Shown: positions 33,377 through 46,400, numbered from the stretch's first letter. The stretch: DNA of 64,000 nucleotides from Cinnamomum chago (GCA_038049695.1 CP142460.1:38373501-38437500); one strand, 5' to 3'. Numbers and translations: made by a program. The notes: a model not told the origin generated them from the sequence alone.

Positions 33377-33858
33377 AGAGCAAAATAATTATGCATGGGA
33401 TCTTTTCGGGTCTTCACAGAACTGAAAATACATCCCACCATGTTTTTATGTCACATACAAAACCAAGTAGCATGCGAAGTTAAACTCATAGATCTCAATG
33501 CTCATAAATGAATGGATAATATAAATTAGCAACAATGCATGGTTTTGTGACAGAAAATATTTCTACGATACATACATATCACGCATAAAGTAATTATAAG
33601 AAAACAAAAGTCTACCTAACTTAAGATCTTCTAGAGAATGACCCTTCACCAATAAGGCAATCGCGGCAGAGAATTTCTCTAAGATTATGCATCCATAAAC
33701 AGTATGGAGCCTCTTTCAATGACCATATAGTAATGTTAAATGCGATCCTGTGAAAATCAAATGGTTAGAAAGTTGTTTGGAATATGGTGGGGAGTGCCAT
33801 ATTGGCAATTATATTTAGGAATTCATTTTTTGCGTTTGCTATCTTTTGTGATCTTGTG
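33377..33858. other. Unassigned stretch upstream of the nested element block
   Basis: An open stretch on the minus strand at about 33610-33745 has an acceptor-like CACAG but no similarity to the expected NRPA2 residues. No other signal. Confidence 0.3.
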
Positions 33859-34295
33859 TGACAGAGCAGAGGGGAAGATGCAGGCACGCAAGGTAGAAGA
33901 TGGAGAGATGGGGGGGGGGGGGGCGCGGCGGGAATTAGGGTTTCACCAAATTCCAAACCAGGAGATGTTAGACATCAAGAAAAGAACTCGAAGAAAACTC
34001 AGGGAAGGATCCCAAAAACACTTTCATTAATCATCAACCATTAGAAGTCAAAGGGGCTTTATATCACTTGTATAGGAAAAGAAATAACCCGAGAACTAAT
34101 CTGAACCATCCAAGCGCATTGATGGATAGAATTAAAAACATCCTACTAAAGCAACTTAAAACATAATTCAAAACTCTAAATAATTTAAAATAACATAAAA
34201 TGAATGGGTTGGGCCAAAATGCTTGGTCAAGAATCAAGATAGATGGGTTGGGCCCATTGTTTGGTCGACCGATGGGGACCATGGCCCTGTCCTCA
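33859..34295 (-). repeat. 3' LTR of the old PHID-family element
   Basis: 437 bp; pairs with 50425-50841 over blocks such as 'aatctgaaccatccaagc' and 'aaataacataaaatgaatgg'. Contains a poly(G) run at 33911-33922. Confidence 0.75.
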
Positions 34296-34857
34296 ATCAA
34301 GTTTATCCCCTTCTTGGAGAGAACTCAACCTCTAGTTCTATAGATGTCCTACAGGATCAAAAGTCAACCATATGAACTTCCAATTTGCCACTTGATCCTT
34401 GGTTTATGTGCATAGATTGAAGGCTTGGCTCAATCTTCTTGACTTTCATATGGTTTTCCACTTAGAAATAGAAGGGACATGCTACTTCTTTTGATGTTTG
34501 GCTTCAACATGGATGTGTGAATCTGACCATTAGATGCATCAATTGTTGGCTTTTGACTTGTAGATCACAATATTCTATTGTCAATAGTATTCCCCCAAAG
34601 ATGAAATCAATGTGGGAACTTCAATGAGTTGCTCTACTTTTTTGAGAAATGTGCCTTTCTTTAGTTGAGATGGGCTTTACTGAATGTGGTTCTACATTCA
34701 TATACATTGGATTTTCAGTTTGGTTGCTAACTGTCGGATTTTCAGGTACTCCCTCGGCCTCTTTTCTTCTCTGTTCTTTCTTCCTTTTGTTTTTTCCTTT
34801 TGGCCTCCCTTCTGTATTCATCTTTTTTCAAATGGGTTTGGGAGTTTCGAAGAAGAG
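34296..34857 (-). pseudogene. PHID-protein C-terminal region in the old element
   Basis: On the minus strand a Lys/Glu-rich stretch (ending STKERHISQKSRATH, stop at 34621) is followed in frame by SSHIDFIFGGILLTIEYCDL. It continues through broken frames to an acidic tail before the LTR. The HIDFIFG..(x)..YCDL order is the same as in the copy at 11941-12648 (HIDFIFGNQHW..NCDL). Confidence 0.55.
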
Positions 34858-37413
34858 ATTGTGGGCCATGATACTCGGATACGGCATTTCACCTACCGTA
34901 CCCATACCGATACAGCCTGATACATATCCGGGCACGGGATATGGCAAGATACAGTTGGGATGCGGTGTGGATCTAGTGCAAATACGGCTTTCATGTTTTT
35001 TATGAGGAAAAAAAAGGAAAAAAAAAATGTATGAATTTGTCTGACCCTTTTCATGAATACCCATACCGATATGTTGTGAATTGCCCTCATGGGATTTTGT
35101 TATAATTTAAAAAGGAAAATAAAACCCTGACCCTTTTCTCCCTTCCATCAACCATCATCCCCTTCATGCGACCGGGGGTCGGGGGGGTCAGGAAAGAAAA
35201 AAAAAAAAAAAAAAGAAAAGGAGGAGGAGGTGTCTTACTAGTTCTCTACCGAGACTGCTGCTGCCTGCTGCTACTCGAATGGTGGTGCCTGCCGCTGCTC
35301 GACTGGTGGTGCTTCCTGATATTGCTCGACTGGTGGTAATGCCAAGTACTATTCCTACTTAACTTCTTCTTCTCTGTCATTGATATGTCCTCAAAATAGC
35401 ATTTTTATATGAATAATTTGGAACATTTTAACGACATTCATTCTAAATTGCATCAATTAAGGTAAAATCATGATTTATGCATTTAGAAATTCATTTTAGT
35501 GTTTTACTGCATAATTTTCCAAAAATTCACATGTTTTGCATAGATCATGAAAATGCATTACTGAAACCCTAGTTTCTGAAAATCTTTGGCAAACCCGGAT
35601 TTCTCACGAAATGATCTGGATTCTCACCATCATTAGTTAGTTTAAGTCAAATCGTATCCAATGATTTCATTTTATGCTATCATTTCATCTGAAACAAATC
35701 CGCATTCATGCATTTGTGACTTTAGGGGTAAAAATGTCATTTCAGATAAAATGAAACATTTTTCTACATGAAATCACTCAATTCATCATTCACTGCATTC
35801 TCACAAGTATCATCTTTCATTCCTCAAAATTTCAAGGAATCCTAATTCGATCAGGACTCTTCATGAGGAATCCCAGTTGCACTTGAATTCTACTCAGTCA
35901 AATTCTAAGAATTTTGCAGGAAACACTGGGACCAGCAAAACTTCAGTAGGTAAAAAAGTCCTAGTCAGATCAGGATTCCTAGTTGCATTAGGATTCCTAC
36001 CCGGGACCCACTCTCAGGCACGAACAATCATCATGGGACCAATATTGAAGAAATGAAGCCCAAGTGGCCCACACACACACACATGTGAGAGCTCACACGT
36101 GTCACGGCAAAAAGAAGGGGGGACCACGATCCTTGTACTCAAATTATCCTTGAAGATAATTCCATGAAAATTCAAAGAAATTGCCAAAGACAGGCATAAA
36201 TTAGAAGACTCCTTGCATAAAGAGGATATGTGCTCAAAATTCAAAATGCAAGGCGGTCCTGCACACACTCTCAGACGTCCCACTCTTTGAAGATCAAGCC
36301 TCAAGAAGAATCATGATTATTCTTCTCTCATTATCTCAGATTCATAAGCAAAAAGAAGGAATTTGAAGACAAATCAAGAAGAGATGAAGTTTGAAAGGAA
36401 AGAAGTCTTCGAAGAGTCCAAAGTAATAAAGATATCGAAAGTCAAAACCCGTTTTTCTCATGACAGCTCAACTTAAAGAGGTCATATCTTTTAAGCGGAT
36501 GTCAGATTTGGGCAATCTACGTGCCGTTGGAAAGCTCGTTTCGAGTAGATATCCGTAGAGCCCAAGATTGCGTCAACTGGAGCTGAAATGAGGGAGATAT
36601 GGCCTCAGGAAGTTAGTGCAGAAATTCCTACTCGGGATTACGATTGTGTAGATGGTTTTGTGGGCTCCACCTCTCTCACATTGAAGAGAATTCAAAGAAA
36701 AGTTGGGCTCCATCATGTGCGAGGATTCTCTTCAAAAGTGGGCCCTATTGTGAAGATGTTTTTTCAAGATGAAAGAGGGTGTGCAAAGAAATCCAAAAGA
36801 GAAAAACTTCATCTAATCTTATCCAAACCCCACTCAAATTGGTTGGCAAAGGATAGAATCATCTCTCTCAAAAAGATAATCTCAATCCTTGAAAGAGTTC
36901 CAAGAGAGCCAAACTAGGAGTGTCAAAAAGCATAGATAGTCCGGGGGCAGGGAGGGCGTCCAAACCCATGAAGAAAGTGAAACCCTCTCTCTCTAGTTTC
37001 ACTTTCTTTCCCACGCCCATCTCTTCTCTACCCATCATGCCATCTCTCTCTTCAAGAGGAGGCTAGTCCAAGTTAAAGACCACAAACTAGAAGAAGCTTC
37101 TTCATTTTATTTTTATTTTTTCTAATGGTAAGTAGGAGAGGCTTCTTCATCCTAGCATGTTTGATTTTATTTTTCTCATTTTCTTATGTAAAGGACATCA
37201 ATGTTAGTAAAGTTCTTTTTTTCTTTTTATCCTCCTCTTTTCATGCTTGTATGCTTTTGATTTTTAATTTTAAAGTTCTTTTTTAGGGGTTAATTAGTTG
37301 TGCACTGTGGTAACGTTAGTACAAGGATGTCTTACCCTGACTGGCCTAACTTAGTACCCTCCAACGTGTGCATTAGACCTTGAATCCTTTGCATATACGG
37401 GAGGCAATACAAG

Positions 37414-37512
37414 TTTTTTTATTTTTTTTTATAACAGAGGGTGTCCCAGCCCTTTGGGCCAAACTAATCCCTACGGGCCCAGGGGGAGCCGGGTAAATCC
37501 CGTGGCCCCAGT
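37414..37512 (-). mobile_element. Short SINE-like insertion with poly(A)
   Basis: A 99-bp insert starting with a T-rich run (poly(A) on the minus strand), flanked by a 15-bp duplication GGGAGGCAATACAAG (37399-37413) and GGGAGGCAATGCAAG (37513-37527), one mismatch. G/C-rich body; LINE-type target-primed insertion. The family is not identified. Confidence 0.75.
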
Positions 37513-38809
37513 GGGAGGCAATGCAAGTTAGAGTGCCAAAGTGAAAGTTTTAGTACCTTATAATGTTTATGGGTCCTCTATGAAACCTTGTGTCCTTTGC
37601 ACAATAGTTTAGAGTTCACACTTGGCCTGACAACCCAAGCTGTTGACCAAGGCCCTAGGTTTGTGATTTTTGAGTCTTTGGCCCAAGTTCAAAAAATAAA
37701 GGAACTTGAACTCACCACATTTACTTTTACTGCAATTTTTAACACATTTAAATTCCAGTCAATTTTTACCACATTTACTTTCCTTGAAAGATTCACCACA
37801 TTTAAATTTCTGCACTTTTTCTATTCTTTATGTCTTTTTTTATTTTCTAGTTTAGGTTATGCATAATTTTATGGCTGAGTGTTAACGTTACATGGATCAT
37901 CCATTAGATGTAATTTTTGCATGCTTAAGTTGCTGAAAAATTAAATTCAGATCTGAAAATTCGAGTTATAGCAACTTGAATCTGAAATTCAGTAACCCAT
38001 ACACGAAATCTGCACAGAATTTCAGCAGATTCAGCATAGTTTCTGGACAAAAGTACGCGATTCAAAACTCAGGCAAATCTTATTATTTTTGCTTGAAATT
38101 TGCGGGATTTAAACCTTGCTGGGTACTCTTTCAAACCCCAGAATTTTAGTTTCAAAAAATTTCGGGAAGTGGGTTTTCCAGAGGCCTAAACATGGTAACT
38201 CAGTCCAGCTGCGTGCAGAAATTCTGTGCAGAAATCAGTCAACTAGGCAACTTTAGGCATGCATAACTTTTGCATCTGAATTCCTTTATCAGTTCCATTT
38301 TTATTTTATTTTTTTGATGCATCATCGGAGTTTCTGTTTCAGCCATAAAATTTAGTTTTAGGCCATATTAGGTTGCACGCATAGTTATTAAAATCGTACG
38401 ATTCACAATACGAATCGTATGATTCATATTGTATCATACCTAAAACGATTCAAATCATATCTTAGAATCACAGACAGGAAAATATCGCACGATTCATACG
38501 ATTTCTTTTTGCAGGAAGCAGAGGAGCCCATAACGCCATAACAACGTCTATTCCATGCCATGCTTTCGTGGGGTAGAAGGCAGCCTGCTTGGGTCGTGAA
38601 AAGAAGGGGAAAAAAAAAAACTAAGATGCCCAAAGAAAGAAATCTCAGAGAAGGAGACTCATCTCATGAAGAGGCTTGGCCGTTTGGGTTTCATCTTCAT
38701 CTCTGCATGCAATCAGAGTTTCGGCTTCATGTTTGCCCTAAACCTTCCTCCATCCTCTCCATCGTGCATGTGAGAAAAGCTTTGAAGCAGAAGCAGAGAA
38801 GCCATTCCA

Positions 38810-38935
38810 GTCGGTTGCAGTGTAGCAACCACTATTCCAGCGAGGAGTAGATCCCATTCCGGCGAGGAGCAGATCCCATTCCGGCAAGGAGCAGCGACCA
38901 TTCACTCGTTCCAACGAGGAGCAGCAAAAACCAAG
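38810..38935. repeat. Short tandem repeats in the hAT 5' region
   Basis: About four imperfect copies of 'cattccggcgaggagcagat' in the transcribed leader of the hAT. Confidence 0.6.
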
Positions 38936-39124
38936 GTATGTATGTGGGGTTTTTTTTTTTCCTTCCTCTTCAGCGAAGCTTCTCAGAGAATCCCGTCTCC
39001 TTCTCGTTTCCTTCTGCCTTCTATTTTCTTTTTATTCATTTGGTGCGGCTCATCCAATGGATCCCATCGGTGGGGGCATCATCAAATCATCTGAGAGTGC
39101 TTATTGCATCACTGATTTGAGCAT

Positions 39125-39780
39125 CCATCAGTGGGGCCCACCAATGATATCTTATATATGATGGCTGAAATTCTGGGAGAATCTGGTCTAGCGCTGGGAT
39201 GATCTGGTCTGGGGCCTTTTTTTTGTTTTCTTTTTTTTTTTTCCAAACAATTCATCAAGCCTTCACCCATTCTTCTCATCTGTTAGTGGGGCCCACCAAT
39301 GATTTTTTATTCCCCATATATGATGCTAAAATTCTGGTCTGAGTTCTCTTTCTTCTTCTTTTTTTTTTTTTTTTCAAATAGTTATACTTGGGCATCATCA
39401 AGCCATTGCCAATTTTTCACATCAGTGGGGCCCACCAATGATATTATTATATATGATGGCTGAAATTCTGGATAATCTGGTCTGGGGCTGGAATGATCTG
39501 GTCTGGGGCTTTTTTTTTTGTTTTTATCAAACAGATCATCAAGCCACCACGGAACCACCAATTTTTCTCATTTGTTAGTGGAGTGGGGCCCACCAATGAT
39601 CTTTTTCCTATATATGATACTGAAATTCTGGCCTCAGTTCTTTTTTTATTTTCAAAAAGTTATAGTTGGGCATCATCAAGCCATCACCAATTTTTCTCAT
39701 CAGTGGGGGCGGGGGCGGGGGCCACCAGTGATATTTTTATTAATTATTATCGCTAATTCCAAATTCCATGAATACGGTGG
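39125..39780. repeat. Tandem array upstream of the transposase
   Basis: Five related half-units of about 145 bp, each with 'cagtggggcccaccaatgat', 'atatatgatg..gaaattctgg' and a long poly(T). They begin at about 39127, 39283, 39420, 39578 and 39700 and alternate in type, so the higher-order unit is about 295 bp. The array lies just before the acceptor-like 'ttttacag' that precedes the transposase ATG. Confidence 0.75.
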
Positions 39781-39886
39781 GCCTTGCCTTCTATAAAGAT
39801 GACTGTTGTCGCTGTCCAATTCCATGTAAACTATTGTGATGGTTGAACTTGAATGATTTTTTCTTTTTCTTTTTAATTTTACAGTT

Positions 39887-42800
39887 ATGGGTCAGCCAAA
39901 AAAGGGGAGAGGATCAGGCCCAACGGATGATGATCTTGCATAGAGTTATTGTTCCAAAGTTAACCCGGATAATCACTTGAATGTGAGATGCAACTTTTGT
40001 GGGAAGGCGATGTGGGGTGGAGTGTTTCGTATGAAACACCATTTAGCCCGAACAAAACAAAACATAAAGCCTTGCTCTCAAGTTGAGGATGATGTAGCAA
40101 ACCTTTTTAAGAAATTATTAGAAGATAATAAAGATGAAAAGGAGAAAAAAAAAGATGACATGTATGATACTGGGCGTTCATCTGATTATTATTTCCAAGA
40201 CAATAATTAAGTCATTGAAATACCACAAGATAAAGGAAAAAGGAAAGGCACAATGGATGGCTTTGTGGTTAAAGGGAAAAATCCAAAACAATCAACACTT
40301 AATCACATTTGGAAAAAAGGAGACAGGGAAAGTGTTGTGTTGGCAATATGTAGGTTTTTCTATGCTAATGCATTGCCTTTCAATGTTGTTAAAAGTCCAT
40401 TTTTTGCTCCAATGATGGAGGCAGTTAGGGCTGCACAGAACCGGACCGCAGACCGGACCGGATTTGTGGTCTTTACAACACAAATCCGGTCCGGTCCGGT
40501 CCAGACCTTTTAAAAACCGGTCCGGACCGGACCGGACCGGATTAATAATAAAAAAAAAATTATTTTTTTAATACAAAACTTTAAGTATATAAAATTCCTA
40601 AGTCAAATACCCTAGTGAAATCAAAGATCTAGCTTCTTACATCTAGAAAAAGAGGTAGGAAATGGGCTGAAAATGAAAAAATAAAATAAAAACTTAAGGG
40701 AAAAAAAAAAACAAATGAAACCGGTCCGGACCACTTAAGTGGTCCTCTCATTTAAGCCGGACCGGAAATCCGGTCCGACCGGATTCCGGTCCAAAAACCG
40801 GACCGGATATGCGGTTGTGCAGCCCTAGAGGCAGTGGCCGCATTTGGACCGGGATTGAAACTACCAAGTTATCATGAACTGAGGCACACTTTTCTTCACA
40901 AGGAAGTGCAACTTATTGAAAAATCATTGGATCAATATAGAAAAGAGTGGAGCCAATGTGGGTGCACATTGATGACTGATGGGTGGACCAATGGAAAGAA
41001 TAGAAGCATCACAAATTTTTTGGTTAACAGCCCACGTGGTACAGTTTTTATTAAATTAGTAGATACATCTTCAATTTGCAAAAATGCACAAAACATGTTT
41101 GAGTTGATAGATTCGGTAGTTGAAGAAATTGGAGAAGAGCATGTCATGCAAGTGGTGACAGATAGTACTGCAGCTTTAGTCAAGGCGGGTGAATTCTTAA
41201 TGGAGAAGAGGAAAAAATTATTTTGGTGACCGTGTTTGGCACATCTACTTGATTTGATGCTAGCTGATATTGGAAAATTGCCCACTCATGCCACAACAAT
41301 TGCAAAGGCAAAGAAAATTACCGTTTTTATTTATACACATATATGGGTGTTAAATTTAATGAGGAAATTCACAAAGGAAGAGAGCTTATAAGAGCTGCCA
41401 TCACCCGTTTTGCTACAAACTTTTTACCTTAAAAAGTATTCATGAACAAAGGGTTGCATTGCGGTCAATGTTTGCTTCGAAGGAATGGGAAGAAAGTTCA
41501 TACTCCAAAAATATTGATGGCATGAGTGTGAGAGATATTATCTTGGCGGATCAAGAATTTTGGGGTTGCATAACATATTGCATCAAATGTGTAACTCCCT
41601 TAGTAAAAGTCCTTCGCTTGGTTGATTCCGATGAAAGACCACCAATGGGATACATCTACGAAGCAATGGACAGGGCCAAAGAGGTTATTGCCAAAAATTT
41701 CGACAATGTGAAGAAGCGATATGATCCTATATTGAGAATCATAGATTCAAGATGGAACCTACAGTTGCACCGCCCCTTGCATGCAGCCGCATATTTTTTG
41801 AATCCCACGTTCCAATATGATGAGAAATTTCATGCTGATTTTGAAGTTAAAAAGGGATTGTGGCAATTGTTGTGGCATTCAAAAGGGATTGTGACACATT
41901 GGAGCGATTTGTTCAAGATAGTAGAACTCGGATTCACTATTTCAAGAGAAAGATTGGCATGTTCACTATTTCAAGAGAAAGATTGGCATGTTCGGAAGAG
42001 AAACGGCGCAATTAACAATTAAGACAAAACAACCTGGTAATCTACATATATTCTTAATTTTTTATATTCCTTAATAGTTAATACGTATTTTTTTCTTCAT
42101 CATGTTATTCTTTTACAATCATTGACTTTATTCTTATATACTAGCTTTATGGTGGGGGAGTTATGGTGAACATTGCCTTGAACTACAAAAGCTAGCCATT
42201 TGCATATTAAGTTTAACGTGCAGTTCATCGGGGTGTGAAAGAAATTGGAGTACATTTGAACAGGTGCGATTTGTTAATTTTTTTTTTTCATTAACTAGTA
42301 ATATAATTTGTATAAATCTTGACATTTAATAATTTAATCTAACTTTTTTATAGATACATTCAAAGAGGAGAAACAGACTAGAGCAACATCTTAATTCTTT
42401 AGTCTTCGTTAAATATAATTTAAATCTCCAAGTACGTCAAAACGAGAGAGAGAGAGTGATCAAGCTCTTGATCCTATTTGCTTGTCAGATATGGAATCCG
42501 ATGATGAGTGGATCACTGAAAAAGAAGATCATGTTCTAGACAATGACATGTCATGGATGGACCTTGGAGAATGCTTTATCGATACTGCTAATGAAGGGAC
42601 GAGTAGACAAGATAGACGGAGAGGTATTACCAATTTACTAAATGTCAAAGTCCAAACATTAATATTTATTTTTTATTTTAGTAGACTAAAATTTTGTAAT
42701 CTTGTTTTATATGGCCTAGAAAACTTACATTTGGAAGAAAAGATAAAGGAAAGAAGAAAGTATCTGAGCTTGAGGAAGAAGAAGCTCTGGTGTCTTCATC

Positions 42801-42930
42801 TGACAATGAAGAGGAGGAAGTTCAATGTCTTGATGATGGATCATCTTCATTTGGAGATGATGATATTGGAGATGATGATGTTGACGTGGATATGGTCCTT
42901 GGCCATGATGATGGGGATATCAACATATGA
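39887..42930 (+). pseudogene. hAT transposase (BED finger, DUF659, C-terminal dimerisation)
   Basis: ATG at 39887 follows an acceptor-like ttacag. In order it shows a BED finger (RCNFCGKAMWGGVFRMKHHL), a linker (STLNHIWKK), DUF659 (MTDGWTNGKNRSITNFLVNS, VVTDSTAALVKAG), the RNase H-like core (LHAAAYFLNPTFQYD, RWNLQLHRPLHAAAYF), and the hAT dimerisation region (WWGSYGEHCLELQKLAICIL, SSSGCERNWSTFEQ at 42155-42262). An acidic tail rich in Asp and Glu ends at TGA 42928. Damage: TAG at 39941, the MITE at 40426-40827, TGA at 41227, frameshifts near 41330 and 41440, and a 29-bp tandem duplication at 41938-41996. At least three introns are likely. It would cut and paste its own ends; this copy cannot. 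Confidence 0.85.
40426..40827. mobile_element. hAT MITE with CCGGACCGG repeats inside the transposase gene
   Basis: 402 bp, inverted ends TAGGGCTGCACA, perfect 8-bp duplication GAGGCAGT at 40418-40425 and 40828-40835. Subterminal regions are arrays of CCGGACCGG/GGTCCGGTCC in both orientations around an A/T-rich core. Removing it restores the transposase frame around AVRAA/EAVAAF. Confidence 0.92.
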
Positions 42931-43498
42931 ACCTTTTGTCTTTTGATGTTTTGAAATGAATGTTTTGTATTTAGATCATGCACGAGTAGTGAGCTCATGA
43001 TCATCTTTTGATGATGTTTTTGGGATATAATCTTTTGTGTTTAGGTTATAAATTAGCTCATGAGCATCGTTTTGTTGATAGAACTTTTTCCTTTTTTGAT
43101 ATATAAATGTTGCTATGTATGGAAAATGGATGAGATATGCATATCTATATTTTTTCTTATTTTTACATATTTTTTTATTTTTTAAAAACTATTTTGGAAA
43201 AAATAGAATGAATCCTACAATTCGCGATTCGATTTGATTCGGCGCCTAAAACGATTCGCAATTCGAAATCAATTTTCAAAACCTTGGTTGCACGTACAAT
43301 CCATCAAAGTTAAGCTAGAATCACAGTTTTTCCAGACTTAAAATTTCTCAGCATGCATACATTATGTTGTTTACATTTTAGTTCATTCATTGTAGTTTTC
43401 ATCCTTGTATTAGATTAGACTTTAATATTTAGGACTGATTTAGAATTGAGGAATAATTAATTGCATTTTAGTTTAATCAATTAAATTAACATGCATAG

Positions 43499-46400
43499 TG
43501 TAATATTCTGCGTATCTTGGGCCCAGGCATAGTATGGCCCAGGTAGTTTCTTAACTGATCTCTTATTATGAAATTAGAAGTATTACTTATTTGGAATTAA
43601 AGTGTTACTTATTATGGAATTAGAGTTGCCTCACGTGAAGAGTTTTAGAAAGGAAGGAGTTGAATGGCAACACTAATTAGAAAGAGGAAGAGGAAGTAGG
43701 AATAGGACTCTATGTTAATATATATATATAATCAACGATCCTTGTTGTATCCAATTCCTGTGGGAGAAATTCTGAGAGAGAGAGAGAGAGTCTTGTGGCT
43801 GCAATTTAAGAGAAGGAGAGGAAGGCTGAGTGATGTCCTATTCGCGTCCACATATTGCGAAGGCGACGATCGTTTATCAAAGGTGAGTGGATCTTCCTCT
43901 TGATTCTTAACAATTAATTGGATGCTTAGTGAATTAGGATGTGTGTCTGGTTTCTATAATGGTTACAGAGATTGTCAATACATGAAACCCTTTCATGAGG
44001 ATCACATCATGCCCTCTCGGATGGAGGATTCATGTGAATTTGGTAGTATGGGTTGTGGAGGTGTTAGAGAATGTTTTATTTACTAGATACTGGCCAGAAT
44101 CAATCTGAATGTGAATGGCAGGACCCGGGCGACAGTATAGAATTGGTGTTTTGAATAGTGAGACCACCTGGCCCACTTGGTAGAAGATCTGGTCCATGGA
44201 TCCTGAGGAGAACTCCTGGGCGACCAGTGTGATGGTGATTCCCTAAAGGTTGGGCTCTGTTTGGGCTATCATCCATGTAGATATTTGTCCCAGAGTTGTG
44301 AATAGCAGGAAATTCCAGTTTTGGTCGATAGTGGTTGTGGGACCATTGGGCCCACTTGATCTGAGATCAGGACCACATCTTTTAAGGGACCTCTGGGCGA
44401 CCCCACTGCTGGTGGACCCAAGGGAAGTGGGTCCAATCTGGGTCCTCATCCAGTTGCTTAAGAGTGGCCAAGCGTGAATATGGAGAAAAAGGGGATGAAG
44501 GTTGATATGGGTTAAGGGGATGAAGGTTGTTATGGGTTGTGGGACCCATCACTGGACCTGATCAGGAATCAGGACCCCACATCCTATAGGGAACCCTTGG
44601 TCGACCATTTTGATGATGGTACCATGAGGGAGTAGGCCCCATAAAATTTTATCTAATAGTCACAAAACTTCTAGGCAAAATGACCTCATTACATCGGCAG
44701 ATACTGTTTTGAGTCTGTGGGGCCCATCGACAGATCTGATGGTACATCAAATCCAATAGGATGGAAGCTTACCATTGGGCGACCATGTCCATGAAGTCTG
44801 ATCTTGGATTGGGATCAGTGGGGCCCATTGTTCCATACATGCAGATTGCACAGGTGTATCATCTATTTTGGACCGAGTCTGGGAAGAGACTGAGACTTGA
44901 ATAAGACCTGGACTTTATAAGAAATTACAAAATAACCATAAGACTTAACAGAACCTGGAATATGTGTATTATTAGTTATATGGATTATTTAGGCCGTGAC
45001 TAATTATATGGATGGTGATTAATTCTTTAAACTGCGATCAATTAATATTATGTTTATAATATAATGTGGGCCACCCCTATACCACTCAATACTATTATGA
45101 TAAGAAGTGGGGCAGTAATCAGTGAGATGTGCATAGGTTGGGCCCACGCTGCTTACATGTGTGTTCAATTATATAATTATTGTTCATGTTTTGGTTGTTA
45201 TGCATTTGTGAGATATTGTGCACTGGTCCCAGACTTGGGATGTTGGACTTATGTACAGATGGGTGAATGGCCATTATGATGGCTGGTCCTTAGTGGACGT
45301 GTCTGATGAGACAGGGTCATTGTAATACCCTGGGCCAGAGTAGGCCCAGATTCGTCTGGCCCATAAGGTATTAGGTACCTGGGCCAGATTAGGCCTAGAT
45401 TTGCCTGACCCATAGGGTATTAAGTTGGGTTGGGTTACATTAATTGGTTTTTCTCAACCTGCTCCCAAGCCATTAAAGCCCCGTTTGTTATGTTTAGGTT
45501 GTTAGAACGACATCTCCTTCAAAGGAGGTTTCCGTTCTGATACCCAGGGAGCAGTAGAGATCGAACCTTATCTCCGAAAATAATTTAAGAAGTCTTGTTA
45601 TCTTCTGCATTTCTTTTTTATTGTTCCATTTTGGGTTAAAGAGGAGAGGAGAGGAAAAAGTACAGAGGGACTTCCCTTAGAAGCAGCAGAGAAGGATCTC
45701 AGGGAGGAAGAAGCCAGAGGGCCTAGTGGATGCAATATCCGAGACCACACATCCACCGTGCCACAATCTGCTATATTAGGAGGTGAGTGATATTTTCAAG
45801 TTCACAGAGAAATTTGAGTTATTTGGGTTATTCTGTGTTTCCATTGATTATGAAAATAACCCAAAAGGGTAATCAAGGAATGAAGATCTGGTTATTGGTT
45901 ATTGATAGATCTTGAAATTTCCTTCTGATCTAGGGTTTGACCAACATCTGTGATTTCCATGTCACAATAGTATTAGATCATGATTATTTATTGTGGATAT
46001 GATAATTGGTTGTATTTATCTATTTATGTATTTAGGGTGTTCCAATCCTGGAAGTAAAGATCAGAAGAGGTGACAGCAAAACAGAGGCATGTTGCAACCA
46101 AATCGACAGATACATGATCTGTCGATTTGGATACTATGGCCATGGGGCCCACTCGATCAAGGATCTAACCCAGGGATCTGGAAGCAGATCCTTGGGCGAC
46201 CATTGTGTAGGTGGACCCATTTGGAAATGGGTCCCATCTGGTCCCCATCTAAATCCCAAGATCTGTACATCGGTAATTTTGGTGAAATTTTGGGTTTTTC
46301 ATGGGTTGGGTTGCGGGGCCCACTGGCCCACCTGATCAAGGATCAGGGCCAGTCACCTGATCAACTCCTGATGGGCGACCAAGGTTGGCCTGGTCCCAGA

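Larger units (their letters stand above)
38380..43286 (+). mobile_element. hAT transposon with BED-DUF659-dimerisation transposase
   Basis: 4907 bp, ends CATAGTTATTAAAAT and (reverse complement) CAAGGTTTTGAAAAT, 8-bp duplication GTTGCACG at 38372-38379 and 43287-43294. The subterminal 150 bases are full of CGATTC/GAATCG motifs. It contains a tandem-repeat region (39125-39780), a transposase pseudogene (39887-42930) and a foreign MITE (40426-40827). It sits in the gypsy LTR 35381-49095. Confidence 0.9.

Noticed and set aside
33610..33745. Possible upstream NRPA2 exon on the minus strand (acceptor CACAG, open for over 40 codons)
   Set aside because: The translation does not resemble the residues that precede the ALVDTTD exon in RPA2, and phase cannot be tied to the next exon.
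36588..36917. 109-codon open frame as a host gene
   Set aside because: It lies in the gypsy solo LTR and has no recognisable motif; similar A/G-rich open stretches are common in such LTRs.
40253..40513. 86-codon frame across the MITE edge as a separate protein
   Set aside because: It is the hAT transposase running into an inserted MITE; the 8-bp duplication marks the joint.
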